64,000 nucleotides of DNA from Anaerolineales bacterium (GTDB lineage Bacteria > Chloroflexota > Anaerolineae > 4572-78 > NAK82): assembly GCA_020343875.1 (NCBI GenBank), contig CP070811.1, forward strand, positions 925,114-989,113, written 5' to 3'. Within the stretch, counting starts at the first letter, position 1. Each line of letters begins with the position of its first letter. The notes below the pieces were generated by a model, which saw nothing but the letters and a program-made list of their open reading frames with translations, was not told the origin of the DNA and did not search any database. Positions 51,868 to 62,358 of the stretch are shown piece after piece. A program made the translations under genes and the position numbers.

Positions 51868-53292
51868 TCAGCCTGCTGGTACCTGGAGAGCAGCCACAAT
51901 CTCCTCCATCGCCATCGAGCGCGAGCCTTTCACTAGGACAATGTCGCCGTGTAGCACAGTCTGGCGCAGGTAGGCAATTGCCTGGTCATTGGTCTCAACT
52001 TGAATGATGGCGTCGGATGGCAGGCCACAGGAGTGTGCCTCCTCGGCTATCAGACGCGCCTTGGAGCCGATGGTGACGAGTAAACTCACAGTATCAGCAG
52101 CGCGACAACCCACTTTTCGGTGCCCCTCTTCCTCGTAATCGCCCAGCTCGGCCATATCCCCTATGACTGCAATCTTGCGCCCGCTCAGGTCGTCCAGCAG
52201 GTTCAGCGCGGCAATCGTTGAAGCTGGGCTAGCATTATAAGTGTCGTCGAGCAGTATCGCGCCGTTAATGCCTGGTACGCTAACCAGCCGCAACTGGACA
52301 GCGTTGTCATGTAGACCGGTCATAATCTCATGCCAGGCCATCTCTTCGATGAGTCCCACGGCAGCTGCCCGAAGTGCGGTGTGGACGCTATGACGACCCA
52401 GCAACGGCACCCTGGCATGGATGGCTTCGGCTTGGTAGTGAAGCACAAAGCGAATCCCTTCCAATCCTTCGCTTACAATATCGCTGGCCCATAGATCGGC
52501 CTCTGAGGTCAGGCCGTACGTAAATACCCGGGCCTGCGTCCGCTGCGCCATTTGACGAACGAACGGGTCGTCATGATTCAAGATGGCTACACCGTCAGCT
52601 GGCAAAGCCTGCACCAACTCCGCTTTTGCCTGGGCAATGTGCTCGATCTTTCCCAGCCGCTCCAGGTGGCTTGGTCCAACGTTGGTGACTACACCAACAT
52701 CGGGCGCGGCAATGGCGCACAATTCGCTGATCTCACCCAGGTCGTACATGCCCATTTCGAGCACAACCCGTTCGTAGAGATCATCCAGGCGAAGCAATGT
52801 TAGCGGCAGGCCGATTTCGTTGTTGAGGTTACCGGGGCTTTTTAGGGTGTTGAAGCGCTGGCGCAAGACCGCCCATGCCAGTTCTTTGGTGCTGCTCTTG
52901 CCGACACTGCCCGTGATGCCTACCACACGTGGGTTGAATCTGGCCCGCCAATAGGTAGCCAATTGTTGCAGACCTTTGAGACTGTGGGTAACTTTGAAGC
53001 ATACGGGAAGGCTCAGGGAATCAGGCACCAGTGTGTGTGATCTCTGCTCTTCAACATCCAGAGTCCAGCCCCTGATGTCCAGCGTCCGGTGCACGATGGC
53101 GGCGATGGCGCCTCGGTCGAAGGCGTCAGCCACATAGTCGTGCCCGTCCTGATGCTCGCCGGGCAACGCCACGAACAGTGTGCCGGGAGTTGCCTGACGC
53201 GAGTCGATGACTACCTGACTGATGCGTTGACTTTCGGCGGTTGGCCACCGGTATCCAGTTAAGCCCTCGATTATGTCTGCAAGTGTTAGCAT
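51868..53292 (-). CDS. murF: UDP-N-acetylmuramoyl-tripeptide--D-Ala-D-Ala ligase
   Basis: Adds D-Ala-D-Ala to the tripeptide. 474 residues with DSRQATPGTLFVALPGEHQDGHDYV near the N-terminus, the P-loop VGITGSVGKSSTKELAWAV (about 125-142), MGMYDLGEISELC, NVGPSHLERLG, DDTYNASPAST and GDMAELGDYEEEGHRKVG. Between AIVHR and KGLQQLA there is an unusual stretch TLDIRGWTLDVEEQRSH encoded by a simple direct repeat (+ strand about 53055-53087). The ATG overlaps the PBP stop by 7 nt. murE, usually just upstream, is absent. Confidence 0.95.
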   Translation of the reverse strand: MLTLADIIEGLTGYRWPTAESQRISQVVIDSRQATPGTLFVALPGEHQDGHDYVADAFDRGAIAAIVHRTLDIRGWTLDVEEQRSHTLVPDSLSLPVCFKVTHSLKGLQQLATYWRARFNPRVVGITGSVGKSSTKELAWAVLRQRFNTLKSPGNLNNEIGLPLTLLRLDDLYERVVLEMGMYDLGEISELCAIAAPDVGVVTNVGPSHLERLGKIEHIAQAKAELVQALPADGVAILNHDDPFVRQMAQRTQARVFTYGLTSEADLWASDIVSEGLEGIRFVLHYQAEAIHARVPLLGRHSVHTALRAAAVGLIEEMAWHEIMTGLHDNAVQLRLVSVPGINGAILLDDTYNASPASTIAALNLLDDLSGRKIAVIGDMAELGDYEEEGHRKVGCRAADTVSLLVTIGSKARLIAEEAHSCGLPSDAIIQVETNDQAIAYLRQTVLHGDIVLVKGSRSMAMEEIVAALQVPAG

Positions 53293-55136
53293 ATTACTTC
53301 ATTCGTAGAGACAGATGGAATTAGTGACTCTGCAGCCACCCATCGCAAAATTGCGTTTTGGGTGCAGCACCGACCTGTGCCGACTGTAAGCCTTGTGGAC
53401 GACAGGGAGACAGGGCGGGTAGGTATTTGTTGGCCTGTCGATTGGTTAAGCCGTATCTCATCTGGCGGTATGTCAAACAGGGTCATCAGCTGTTGGGCGA
53501 TGCGGGCAAATACTGGCGCCGCGACCTGTCCCCCCCAGGGCGAGGTTTGAGGTTTGTGGATGACAACCAGGATCACGAAAGCCGGGTCGTCGGCTGGCAG
53601 GTAGCCAGCGAATGAGGCAACTGTAAAGGTAGGATGATAGCCCCCTGGGATGGGAATTTGAGCTGTGCCAGTTTTGCCTGCCACGCGGTAGCCAGGTACC
53701 TGTGCCAGTTCAGTTTCCTGGTTCACCGCTGCCACCAACATTTCAGTCATCGTTTGAGCTGTACGCCCTAGAATGACCCGACGCACCACGGTGGGTTGTA
53801 CGGATAGAGTTCGGTTGTCTTCGACGATCTTTTGTACGATATGGGGCTTCATCAACAAGCCGTCGTTGGCCAGGGCAGCCACTGCCGCGGTCATCTGCAA
53901 TGGAGTGACGGCGATGCCTTGCCCAAAGCTGTTGGTTCCCAGATCGCTTTCGTGCCAATTGGGATCCCCCGGTATCTTGAGGGTTCCAGGTCCCTCGCTG
54001 TCTAAATCCACTTCCGTGATGCGCCCAAAGCCAAAGCGCCGCACGTAAGTGTAGAATCGCTCCTTGCCTAACATGACTGCGACTTGTGCCGCCCCCACGT
54101 TAAGCGACTTGCCCAGTACAGTGGTCATGTCTACTGTGCCATGTGGCTGTCGATCCCAATTCAAGATGGTTCGACCACCTACCTCGATAGTGCCGCCATC
54201 ATAGATGGTTGTCTGGGGGGTGATGATGTCTGAGTCAAGGCCGGCCGCCAGAGTGATGACTTTGAACACGGAGCCTGGCTCGTACTGCTCGCTCACAGCA
54301 GGATCGGGAAAATGATTTTGATCCGCCTCAGCAAAGTCATTAGGGTTGTAGCTGGGCCAACTAGCCATAGCCACAACACCGCCTGTTTTTGGGTCAAGCA
54401 CCACCACGGTGCCACTGGCTGCCTGATACTCAACCATGGCGTCTGCCAGTTCGCGTTCCACGATATATTGTGCAGTGCGGTCTACGGTGAGCACCAGACT
54501 CTTACCATCGCGGGTAGGAATGTAGTGTCCGGGCCCAATCGGAATAGATGAGCCAAAGGGGTCTCGTTCGATTTGGCGTAGACCTGGGGTCCCGCTCAGC
54601 GTGGCGTCGTAGTAGCCCTCAACACCATAGAACCCGTTGTCATTGTCGTTGACGAAACCGGTCAGGTGCGCAGCTAGCGTGCCCATTGGATAGACTCGCT
54701 TGGGGTAGGTCTCCACTTGAATGCCCGTAATATCCCATTCGAGAATCGTCTCACCCATTGGCTGGGGCACTGCGCGTGAGAGGGGAACCCACGCAGCCTC
54801 ACTGGTCAGTGCCGTCAATGCCTCGTCTCGGCTCATTCCTAGCAGCGGGTGGAGTCGGTCAGCAGTGGTTTGAGGGTCGCTGATCATCGACGGTGAGGCA
54901 GATACTGTATATTGAAAAGTGTCGGCTGCAAACAGGAATCCATTGCGGTCGTAGATTGAGCCTCGACGTGGTCGGATGGTGACTTCTGACTGATGTTCTT
55001 CTTCGGCCAAAGCCAGGAGCGTGTTATGCTCAAGCACTTGCCAGCGAAAGAGCCGCGCGACGAGAATCAGAGCGCCAGCCGATAGAATGGCCATAAGGAC
55101 TATGATACGCCAGCGTGTGCCAGAATTGGCTGTCAT
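53286..55136 (-). CDS. Class B penicillin-binding protein (FtsI/PBP2-like transpeptidase)
   Basis: Crosslinks septal peptidoglycan with FtsW. 616 residues: transmembrane helix (about 10-27), a pedestal with IRPRRGSIYDRNGFLFA (about 53-68), and a transpeptidase domain with YEPGSVFKVITLAAG (nucleophile Ser near 300), GKSLNVG (SxN) and VAGKTGTAQIP (KTG). No PASTA repeats, unlike many Firmicutes spore or septal PBPs. The last 45 residues are irregular and Ser/Thr-rich, encoded close to the murF start. Downstream of ftsL, upstream of murF. Confidence 0.93.
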   Translation of the reverse strand: MTANSGTRWRIIVLMAILSAGALILVARLFRWQVLEHNTLLALAEEEHQSEVTIRPRRGSIYDRNGFLFAADTFQYTVSASPSMISDPQTTADRLHPLLGMSRDEALTALTSEAAWVPLSRAVPQPMGETILEWDITGIQVETYPKRVYPMGTLAAHLTGFVNDNDNGFYGVEGYYDATLSGTPGLRQIERDPFGSSIPIGPGHYIPTRDGKSLVLTVDRTAQYIVERELADAMVEYQAASGTVVVLDPKTGGVVAMASWPSYNPNDFAEADQNHFPDPAVSEQYEPGSVFKVITLAAGLDSDIITPQTTIYDGGTIEVGGRTILNWDRQPHGTVDMTTVLGKSLNVGAAQVAVMLGKERFYTYVRRFGFGRITEVDLDSEGPGTLKIPGDPNWHESDLGTNSFGQGIAVTPLQMTAAVAALANDGLLMKPHIVQKIVEDNRTLSVQPTVVRRVILGRTAQTMTEMLVAAVNQETELAQVPGYRVAGKTGTAQIPIPGGYHPTFTVASFAGYLPADDPAFVILVVIHKPQTSPWGGQVAAPVFARIAQQLMTLFDIPPDEIRLNQSTGQQIPTRPVSLSSTRLTVGTGRCCTQNAILRWVAAESLIPSVSTNEVIC

Positions 55137-55182
55137 CGTGAAAAACTTCTCTCCTGAGAAACTAGATAACGGTACGCCATGC

Positions 55183-55632
55183 TCATCTTACTGATTGGCT
55201 AACACTTGTGCATTCGCTACCGCTTGCGGAGCAAGCAGCAGGCGGTGGGTTTACATATGTCTGTTGATTTGCCTGATCTGCGACCGGATAATTAGGTACC
55301 GATAGATAAAGTATTTGGCTGGGTGGCCCGAAGCCAAGTTCGCGCGCTCGTTGTTCGATCCTGGGTAGAGCTTCCCACTCGGCTATCTCCAGTTCCAGCT
55401 GGGCGTTTTGCTGGTTCAACATAGAGAGTTCAGCTCTAAGCTTCTCAGTCTGAAAGCTAATGGTAGCCAAAGAACTTGCCTGCGTGAGATAAAGCCAACC
55501 GATGAGGCTGACGGTGATAAGGATCAGTAACATCCCCAGGGCTGCTTTGCGCTCGAGTCGCCAGGTGAAGCTCTGGGTTAGAGACCCGGGGCGAAACAGA
55601 GTCTGGACGGTGTGTATCGTTTGGCTAGACAT
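55183..55632 (-). CDS. ftsL: FtsL-like divisome protein
   Basis: 149 residues from ATG 55632, with GAGGGG 7 nt upstream that overlaps the rsmH end. One transmembrane helix (about 33-52, LGMLLILITVSLIGWLYL), then a coiled coil (about 60-95, EKLRAELSMLNQQNAQLELEI), and a C-terminal part with a Pro-rich end. This topology and place between rsmH and the PBP fit FtsL/DivIC; sequence similarity in this family is low. It stabilises the FtsQ-FtsL-FtsB complex. Confidence 0.82.
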   Translation of the reverse strand: MSSQTIHTVQTLFRPGSLTQSFTWRLERKAALGMLLILITVSLIGWLYLTQASSLATISFQTEKLRAELSMLNQQNAQLELEIAEWEALPRIEQRARELGFGPPSQILYLSVPNYPVADQANQQTYVNPPPAACSASGSECTSVSQSVR

Positions 55633-55636
55633 AATG

Positions 55637-56572
55637 CTACCCCTCAATGCGTTCAGCGACCCGCAGCTTCGCGCTGCGGGCCCTGGGATTGACGCTGATT
55701 TCTTGGCCGCTGGCGGTAATTGGCTTTCGTGTTATAATACGTAACGTAGCTCGATGATTGCAGGTACAAATGGGCTGCCCAGGTGGACATATACATTCTC
55801 TAGATTCTTGTACGAAGAAATTCTTGACGATCCGATCTTCCAAGGAATGGAAACTGATTACAGCCAGCCGTCCGCCGGCAGACAGCAGCGTCACCGCGTC
55901 TGGCAGGGTGCTACTTAGTGCTCCCAGCTCGTCGTTGACCGCAATGCGCAATGCTTGGAAGGTACGCGTGGCCGGGTGAATCCTTGCCTTTCGCCGCCCA
56001 CCTACCGCTCGGGTCACTACATCAGCCAGCTGGCGCGTGGAGCGCATCGGACGGGCGGCGACTACGGCGCGGGCAATGGCTCGGCTGCGCCTCTCTTCAC
56101 CGAAACGGTACAGCAGATCGGCCAATTCGCTTTGAGATAAGTTGTTGACTAAATCGGCGGCGGTCGTAGGGCCGCTCAGATCGTATCTCATATCCAGTGG
56201 ACCTTCGCATTGAAATGAGAATCCGCGCTCAGTGGCACTCAATTGCATCGATGACAGTCCCAGATCAAGTAAGATACCTTGCACTGAGACGAAATCGTAT
56301 CTATGGGCAATGGTAAGTAGTTGGGCAAAGTTGGCGTTGACGAGACGGGCGCGGTCATTGTAAGGTGCGAGCCGTTGGCGAGCGACATCTAGGGCAGTGG
56401 AATCAGCGTCTAGGGCTAATAACTGCCCATTGGGGGCGGTGGCTTTCAAAATGGCTGCGGCGTGCCCCCCAGCACCAACGGTGCCGTCAATGAAGCATTG
56501 GCCGGGGTGGGGGTTGAGTTCCTCTAATACCTTGTCGAGAAGAACAGGAATGTGTGACGCTGGTTCCTCCAC
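55637..56572 (-). CDS. rsmH: 16S rRNA (cytosine-1402-N4)-methyltransferase
   Basis: Methylates N4 of C1402 in 16S rRNA. 311 residues with [13 protein letters not shown] at the N-terminus, the SAM site [16 protein letters not shown] (about 28-43), [29 protein letters not shown], and [19 protein letters not shown]. Cys-rich [12 protein letters not shown] near the end is normal for the family. GTG start 2 nt after the mraZ stop. Confidence 0.97.
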   Translation of the reverse strand: MEEPASHIPVLLDKVLEELNPHPGQCFIDGTVGAGGHAAAILKATAPNGQLLALDADSTALDVARQRLAPYNDRARLVNANFAQLLTIAHRYDFVSVQGILLDLGLSSMQLSATERGFSFQCEGPLDMRYDLSGPTTAADLVNNLSQSELADLLYRFGEERRSRAIARAVVAARPMRSTRQLADVVTRAVGGRRKARIHPATRTFQALRIAVNDELGALSSTLPDAVTLLSAGGRLAVISFHSLEDRIVKNFFVQESRECICPPGQPICTCNHRATLRIITRKPITASGQEISVNPRARSAKLRVAERIEG

Positions 56573-56574
56573 CG

Positions 56575-57006
56575 CTAAATATCCAGTTCTTGTAACTGTT
56601 CGGCAATGGACTCAGGATTTTCCTCAACCTTCGCTTTCACATTGGTCCAATTTGCAGGATTCCAGATTTCTAACCTGTCGTATAGGCCAATAATGATCGC
56701 ATCACTGTTAAGTTCTGCATATTCACGCAGGCCTTGCGGGATCAACACACGACCTTGCCGATCTGGGATGAAGTCAGCAGCGCCCGAAAACATCAGGCGC
56801 CCAAAATTACGGGCGTTGCGCTGAGTGAGGGGGAGTTTGGCGATGCGCTCAGCCAGGTCGTCCCACACCACACGTGGATATACGGAGAGGCAACGATCTA
56901 TGCCCCGCGTAACTACCAAGCCACCAGCTAGCTCATCCCGAAACTTGGCTGGGACTGTTAGCCGTCCTTTGCTATCTAGGGTGTGCGAAAACTCTCCAAG
57001 AAACAT
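56575..57006 (-). CDS. mraZ: Transcriptional regulator MraZ
   Basis: DNA-binding repressor of the division/wall operon, a ring of AbrB-like folds. 143 residues from ATG 57006, the canonical [23 protein letters not shown]; the frame to 57090 runs into the operator. The two DxxxR repeats are DSKGR (about 12) and DRQGR (about 84), each followed by an (I/V)P turn. GGGGGAG lies about 11 nt upstream. First gene of a cluster of about 19 kb, preceded by three TGGGG boxes, so it probably represses itself and the operon. Confidence 0.97.
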   Translation of the reverse strand: MFLGEFSHTLDSKGRLTVPAKFRDELAGGLVVTRGIDRCLSVYPRVVWDDLAERIAKLPLTQRNARNFGRLMFSGAADFIPDRQGRVLIPQGLREYAELNSDAIIIGLYDRLEIWNPANWTNVKAKVEENPESIAEQLQELDI

Positions 57007-57062
57007 CGTGGGTCGTTCTCCCCCACAGAGACTATATTGGGGGCCAGAACATATGTTCTTTC

Positions 57063-57087
57063 CCCCACTTTGCCCCATTATTCCCCA
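57063..57087 (-). promoter_or_regulatory. MraZ operator: three TGGGG boxes 10 bp apart
   Basis: On the minus strand TGGGG occurs at 57087-57083, 57077-57073 and 57067-57063, exactly one helical turn apart; a fourth is at 57025-57021. Known MraZ sites are TGGG-type repeats with 5-nt spacers. Placement just after the -10 box fits autorepression. Confidence 0.85.
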
Positions 57088-57098
57088 CAAGTAACCAC

Positions 57099-57127
57099 AT
57101 TATACACCACTTTGATCCACTTGTCTA
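57099..57127 (-). promoter_or_regulatory. Promoter of the division/wall operon
   Basis: Minus strand TAGACA (57127-57122), 17 nt, TATAAT (57104-57099). The MraZ boxes begin 12 nt downstream of the -10 box. Confidence 0.8.
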
Positions 57128-57199
57128 CCCCCTGTGGAAAATTTTAAAGTTGACGTAATATTGGGTGGTCAAGCTGAGGTATGCCCTTTGGTTCGCTCT

Positions 57200-57228
57200 T
57201 TGCGACTCAACTGGAAGTGCGGTATAAT
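57200..57228 (+). promoter_or_regulatory. Promoter of the polysaccharide cluster
   Basis: TTGCGA (57200-57205), 17 nt, TATAAT (57223-57228), about 65 nt before rmd. Divergent from the mraZ promoter. Confidence 0.55.
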
Positions 57229-57293
57229 GTTTTGCCTGCCTCTGGGCGCCTGTCTGCGCTACATGAGCTTAAAAACAAGAAGGAGCAGCGTGC

Positions 57294-60045
<2,752 letters not shown>

Positions 60046-60129
60046 TTGGCATTGACTTGATTACGAGGAGGTACACCGGCTGGCGGTGCGGGTGTGTAGA
60101 AACCGGGCTTTTTGCCTGGTAGTCAGTAT

Positions 60130-60165
60130 CGTCAGGCCACGCAGGGCCTGACGCAATCTGTTTTT
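60130..60165 (+). terminator. Terminator after tatD
   Basis: Stem CGTCAGGCC (60130-60138) and GGCCTGACG (60145-60153) around ACGCAG, then five T at 60161-60165 after a 7-nt gap. A second weaker hairpin lies just before it. Confidence 0.65.
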
Positions 60166-60184
60166 GGGCGTGCTGTGTAGCAAG

Positions 60185-61189
60185 GTGGATCTCTCAATTG
60201 TCATTGTAAACTGGAATGTAAAGGAGTTGTTGCAGCGCTGCCTTTTGTCACTGGGAGGGGTAGCTACGCGCGTCCCTTCTGCCCCGGCGACCGAGGTCGT
60301 GGTCGTGGATTGCGCCTCATCGGATGGTAGCGTCGAGATGGTGCGGCGTGAGTTTGCGTGGGTGCGGCTGATCGCCAGCGATGAGAATCTGGGCTACGCT
60401 GGGGGCAATAACTTGGGAATGGCCGAGGCCACCGGCCGCTACTTGTTGATTCTGAATCCGGACACCGAGGTCGTGGGCGACACTCTGGCGACAATGGTCC
60501 GTTATCTGGACGAGAATCCGCCGGTCGGTGCCCTAGGCCCGCAGCTTCAATATCCAGATGGGACTCTCCAATCATCCCGCCGGCGCTTTCCCACGCTGGC
60601 GACTGCTTTTTGGGAAAGCACCTTGTTGCACCAGTGGTTCCCCAGTAATCGTGTTGCCCGCCTCTATCACCTGGCCGACCGCCCGGCTGACGTACCGCAG
60701 CCCGTGGACTGGCTGGTGGGCGCAGCCTTGATGATTCGGCGGGAGGCGTGGCAGCAGGCCGGCCCTCTGGACGAGGGTTTCTTTATGTACTTTGAGGAAT
60801 TGGACTGGTGTCGACGCTGCCGAAAGGCCGGCTGGGAAATCCATTACTTGCCGGCGGCGAAGATCGTGCACTACGAAGGAAAAAGTAGCCAACAGGTGGT
60901 GACGGCAGCGGTCATCCGTTTTCAGCGCAGCAAGGTCCGATACTTTCAAAAGTATTACGGTCCAGGTTGGGCACTGGTCGTGCGCTTCTTCCTGCTGGGG
61001 ACCTTCGCCTTTCAGTTATGTGAGGAATGGCTTAAATGGCTGATCGGGCATAAGCGGGAGCTGCGCCGGGAGCGCGTGGCCTCCTATTGGCAAGTGCTCA
61101 GGTCGGGCCTGGCAGCCCAGGGTAAGCAGTTAGACAGCGGACATCTGTCCGCTGCAGGGGCGGCGCATCGATTGGACGAGCGAAGATGA
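60185..61189 (+). CDS. Glycosyltransferase, GT2 family
   Basis: Inverting GT-A transferase. 334 residues from GTG 60185; a TTG at 60164 falls in the terminator's T-run and has no Shine-Dalgarno, so it is disfavoured, but neither start has a good site. N-terminal DLSIVIVNWNVKELLQRCL, DCASSDGS, NLGYAGGNNLGM, LILNPDTEV (DxD-like), LQYPDGTLQSS, and WLVGAALMIRREAW, FFMYFEELDWCRRCRKAG typical of rhamnosyl- and wall-glycan transferases. A hydrophobic segment near 265-285 suggests membrane association. Next gene overlaps by 4 nt. Confidence 0.87.
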   Translation: MDLSIVIVNWNVKELLQRCLLSLGGVATRVPSAPATEVVVVDCASSDGSVEMVRREFAWVRLIASDENLGYAGGNNLGMAEATGRYLLILNPDTEVVGDTLATMVRYLDENPPVGALGPQLQYPDGTLQSSRRRFPTLATAFWESTLLHQWFPSNRVARLYHLADRPADVPQPVDWLVGAALMIRREAWQQAGPLDEGFFMYFEELDWCRRCRKAGWEIHYLPAAKIVHYEGKSSQQVVTAAVIRFQRSKVRYFQKYYGPGWALVVRFFLLGTFAFQLCEEWLKWLIGHKRELRRERVASYWQVLRSGLAAQGKQLDSGHLSAAGAAHRLDERR

Positions 61190-62358
61190 AAGTTTGCTTC
61201 CTCACTGGCGAATATCCCCCTATGCAGGGGGGTATTGCGGATCACACAGCTCATCTGGGTCGCCGCCTTCTCGGGTTGGGAGTGGAGGTGAGTGTCCTTA
61301 CCACGCGCAAGGCTGCTTCTGTGCTTCGGTCTCCGGCCTCCGATCTGCACCTATCTCCTGTCATTAACGGTTGGGGCTTAAGTTGCTGGCGACAGATCTC
61401 TGGCTGGCTGAACGAGCATCGCCCCGATGTGCTTCACATTCAGTACCAGGCGGCGGCCTATGACCTGGGTGGCTGGGTCAATTGGTTTCCGTGGTACTTG
61501 CGGTGGTGGAAGGACCGGCCGCGTGTCGTCACCACCTTTCATGATTTGCGGGTGCCCTATCTCTTCCCCAAAGCAGGGCCGTTGCGCTGGCGCAGTATAC
61601 TGGCTCTGGCGCGCTATTCTGATGCGGTCATCGTCACCAACGTGGAGGATGAGCAGGCTTTACGGCAGGCTTTGGAGATTGGGCAGCTGGCTCGAATTCC
61701 GTTGGGCAGCAACGTAGACCTGAAGCTGCCTGCCGGCTACAACCGAGATCGCTGGCGGGCCGAGATGGGCCTGGGCGATCATAAGCTGCTGCTGGCCTAC
61801 TTTGGCTTTCTCAACGAGAGCAAGGGGGGCGAGGAGCTGGTCCTGACGTTGGAACGCCTGGTGCGCCAGGGACATGATGCGCACCTGTTAATGATCGGCG
61901 GGCAGCTGGGAGATGTGGACCCTACCAACCGCCCCTACGCCGATCGGGTTCGATTGCTCATCGAGGCGCAGGGGTTGGCAAAGCGAGTGCATTGGACTGG
62001 TTACACGTCACCAGAGGAGGTATCTGGTAACCTGCTGGCAGCCGATGTGGTGGTCATGCCTTACCGAGACGGGGTGTCCTTCCGGCGTACTACTTTCATT
62101 GCCGCCTTGCGCCACGAGCGGCCGGTGGTGACCACCCATCCGGCTATACCCCTGGCCGAGTTGCGTGATGGCGACAACGTGTTACTTGCCCCTCCGTGCG
62201 ATGTCGATGCTTTGGCTGGGGCCGTCGCCCGCCTGGCCCATGACGCCGACCTGTGTGCCCGTCTGACTGCAGGTGCCGGTGCTTTGGGGCACCTGTTCGA
62301 TTGGCCGGTCATCACCCAGGGTACCTTAGATCTCTACCGGAGGTTGGGGCTTGAGTGA
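61186..62358 (+). CDS. Glycosyltransferase, GT4 family
   Basis: 390 residues, GT-B. The N-terminus MKVCFLTGEYPPMQGGIADHTAHL has the glycine-rich acceptor loop; LHIQYQAAAYDLGG and the donor-side YFGFLNESKGGEELVLTLERL (about 200-220), VHWTGYTSPEEVSGNLLAADVVVMPYRDGVSFR (positions 268-300) follow. No signal peptide. Overlaps the GT2 stop by 4 nt and the next TTG start by 8 nt, so all three are in one message. Sugar and acceptor are unknown; the gmd/rmd pair upstream makes a GDP-6-deoxyhexose a candidate donor. Confidence 0.92.
   Translation: MKVCFLTGEYPPMQGGIADHTAHLGRRLLGLGVEVSVLTTRKAASVLRSPASDLHLSPVINGWGLSCWRQISGWLNEHRPDVLHIQYQAAAYDLGGWVNWFPWYLRWWKDRPRVVTTFHDLRVPYLFPKAGPLRWRSILALARYSDAVIVTNVEDEQALRQALEIGQLARIPLGSNVDLKLPAGYNRDRWRAEMGLGDHKLLLAYFGFLNESKGGEELVLTLERLVRQGHDAHLLMIGGQLGDVDPTNRPYADRVRLLIEAQGLAKRVHWTGYTSPEEVSGNLLAADVVVMPYRDGVSFRRTTFIAALRHERPVVTTHPAIPLAELRDGDNVLLAPPCDVDALAGAVARLAHDADLCARLTAGAGALGHLFDWPVITQGTLDLYRRLGLE

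Noticed and set aside
57037-57058. Palindrome around AGAACATATGTTCT near 57046-57059 as a separate operator
   Set aside because: A perfect 14-bp palindrome in the mraZ leader, but it is downstream of the MraZ boxes and no regulator can be named; left as a note only.
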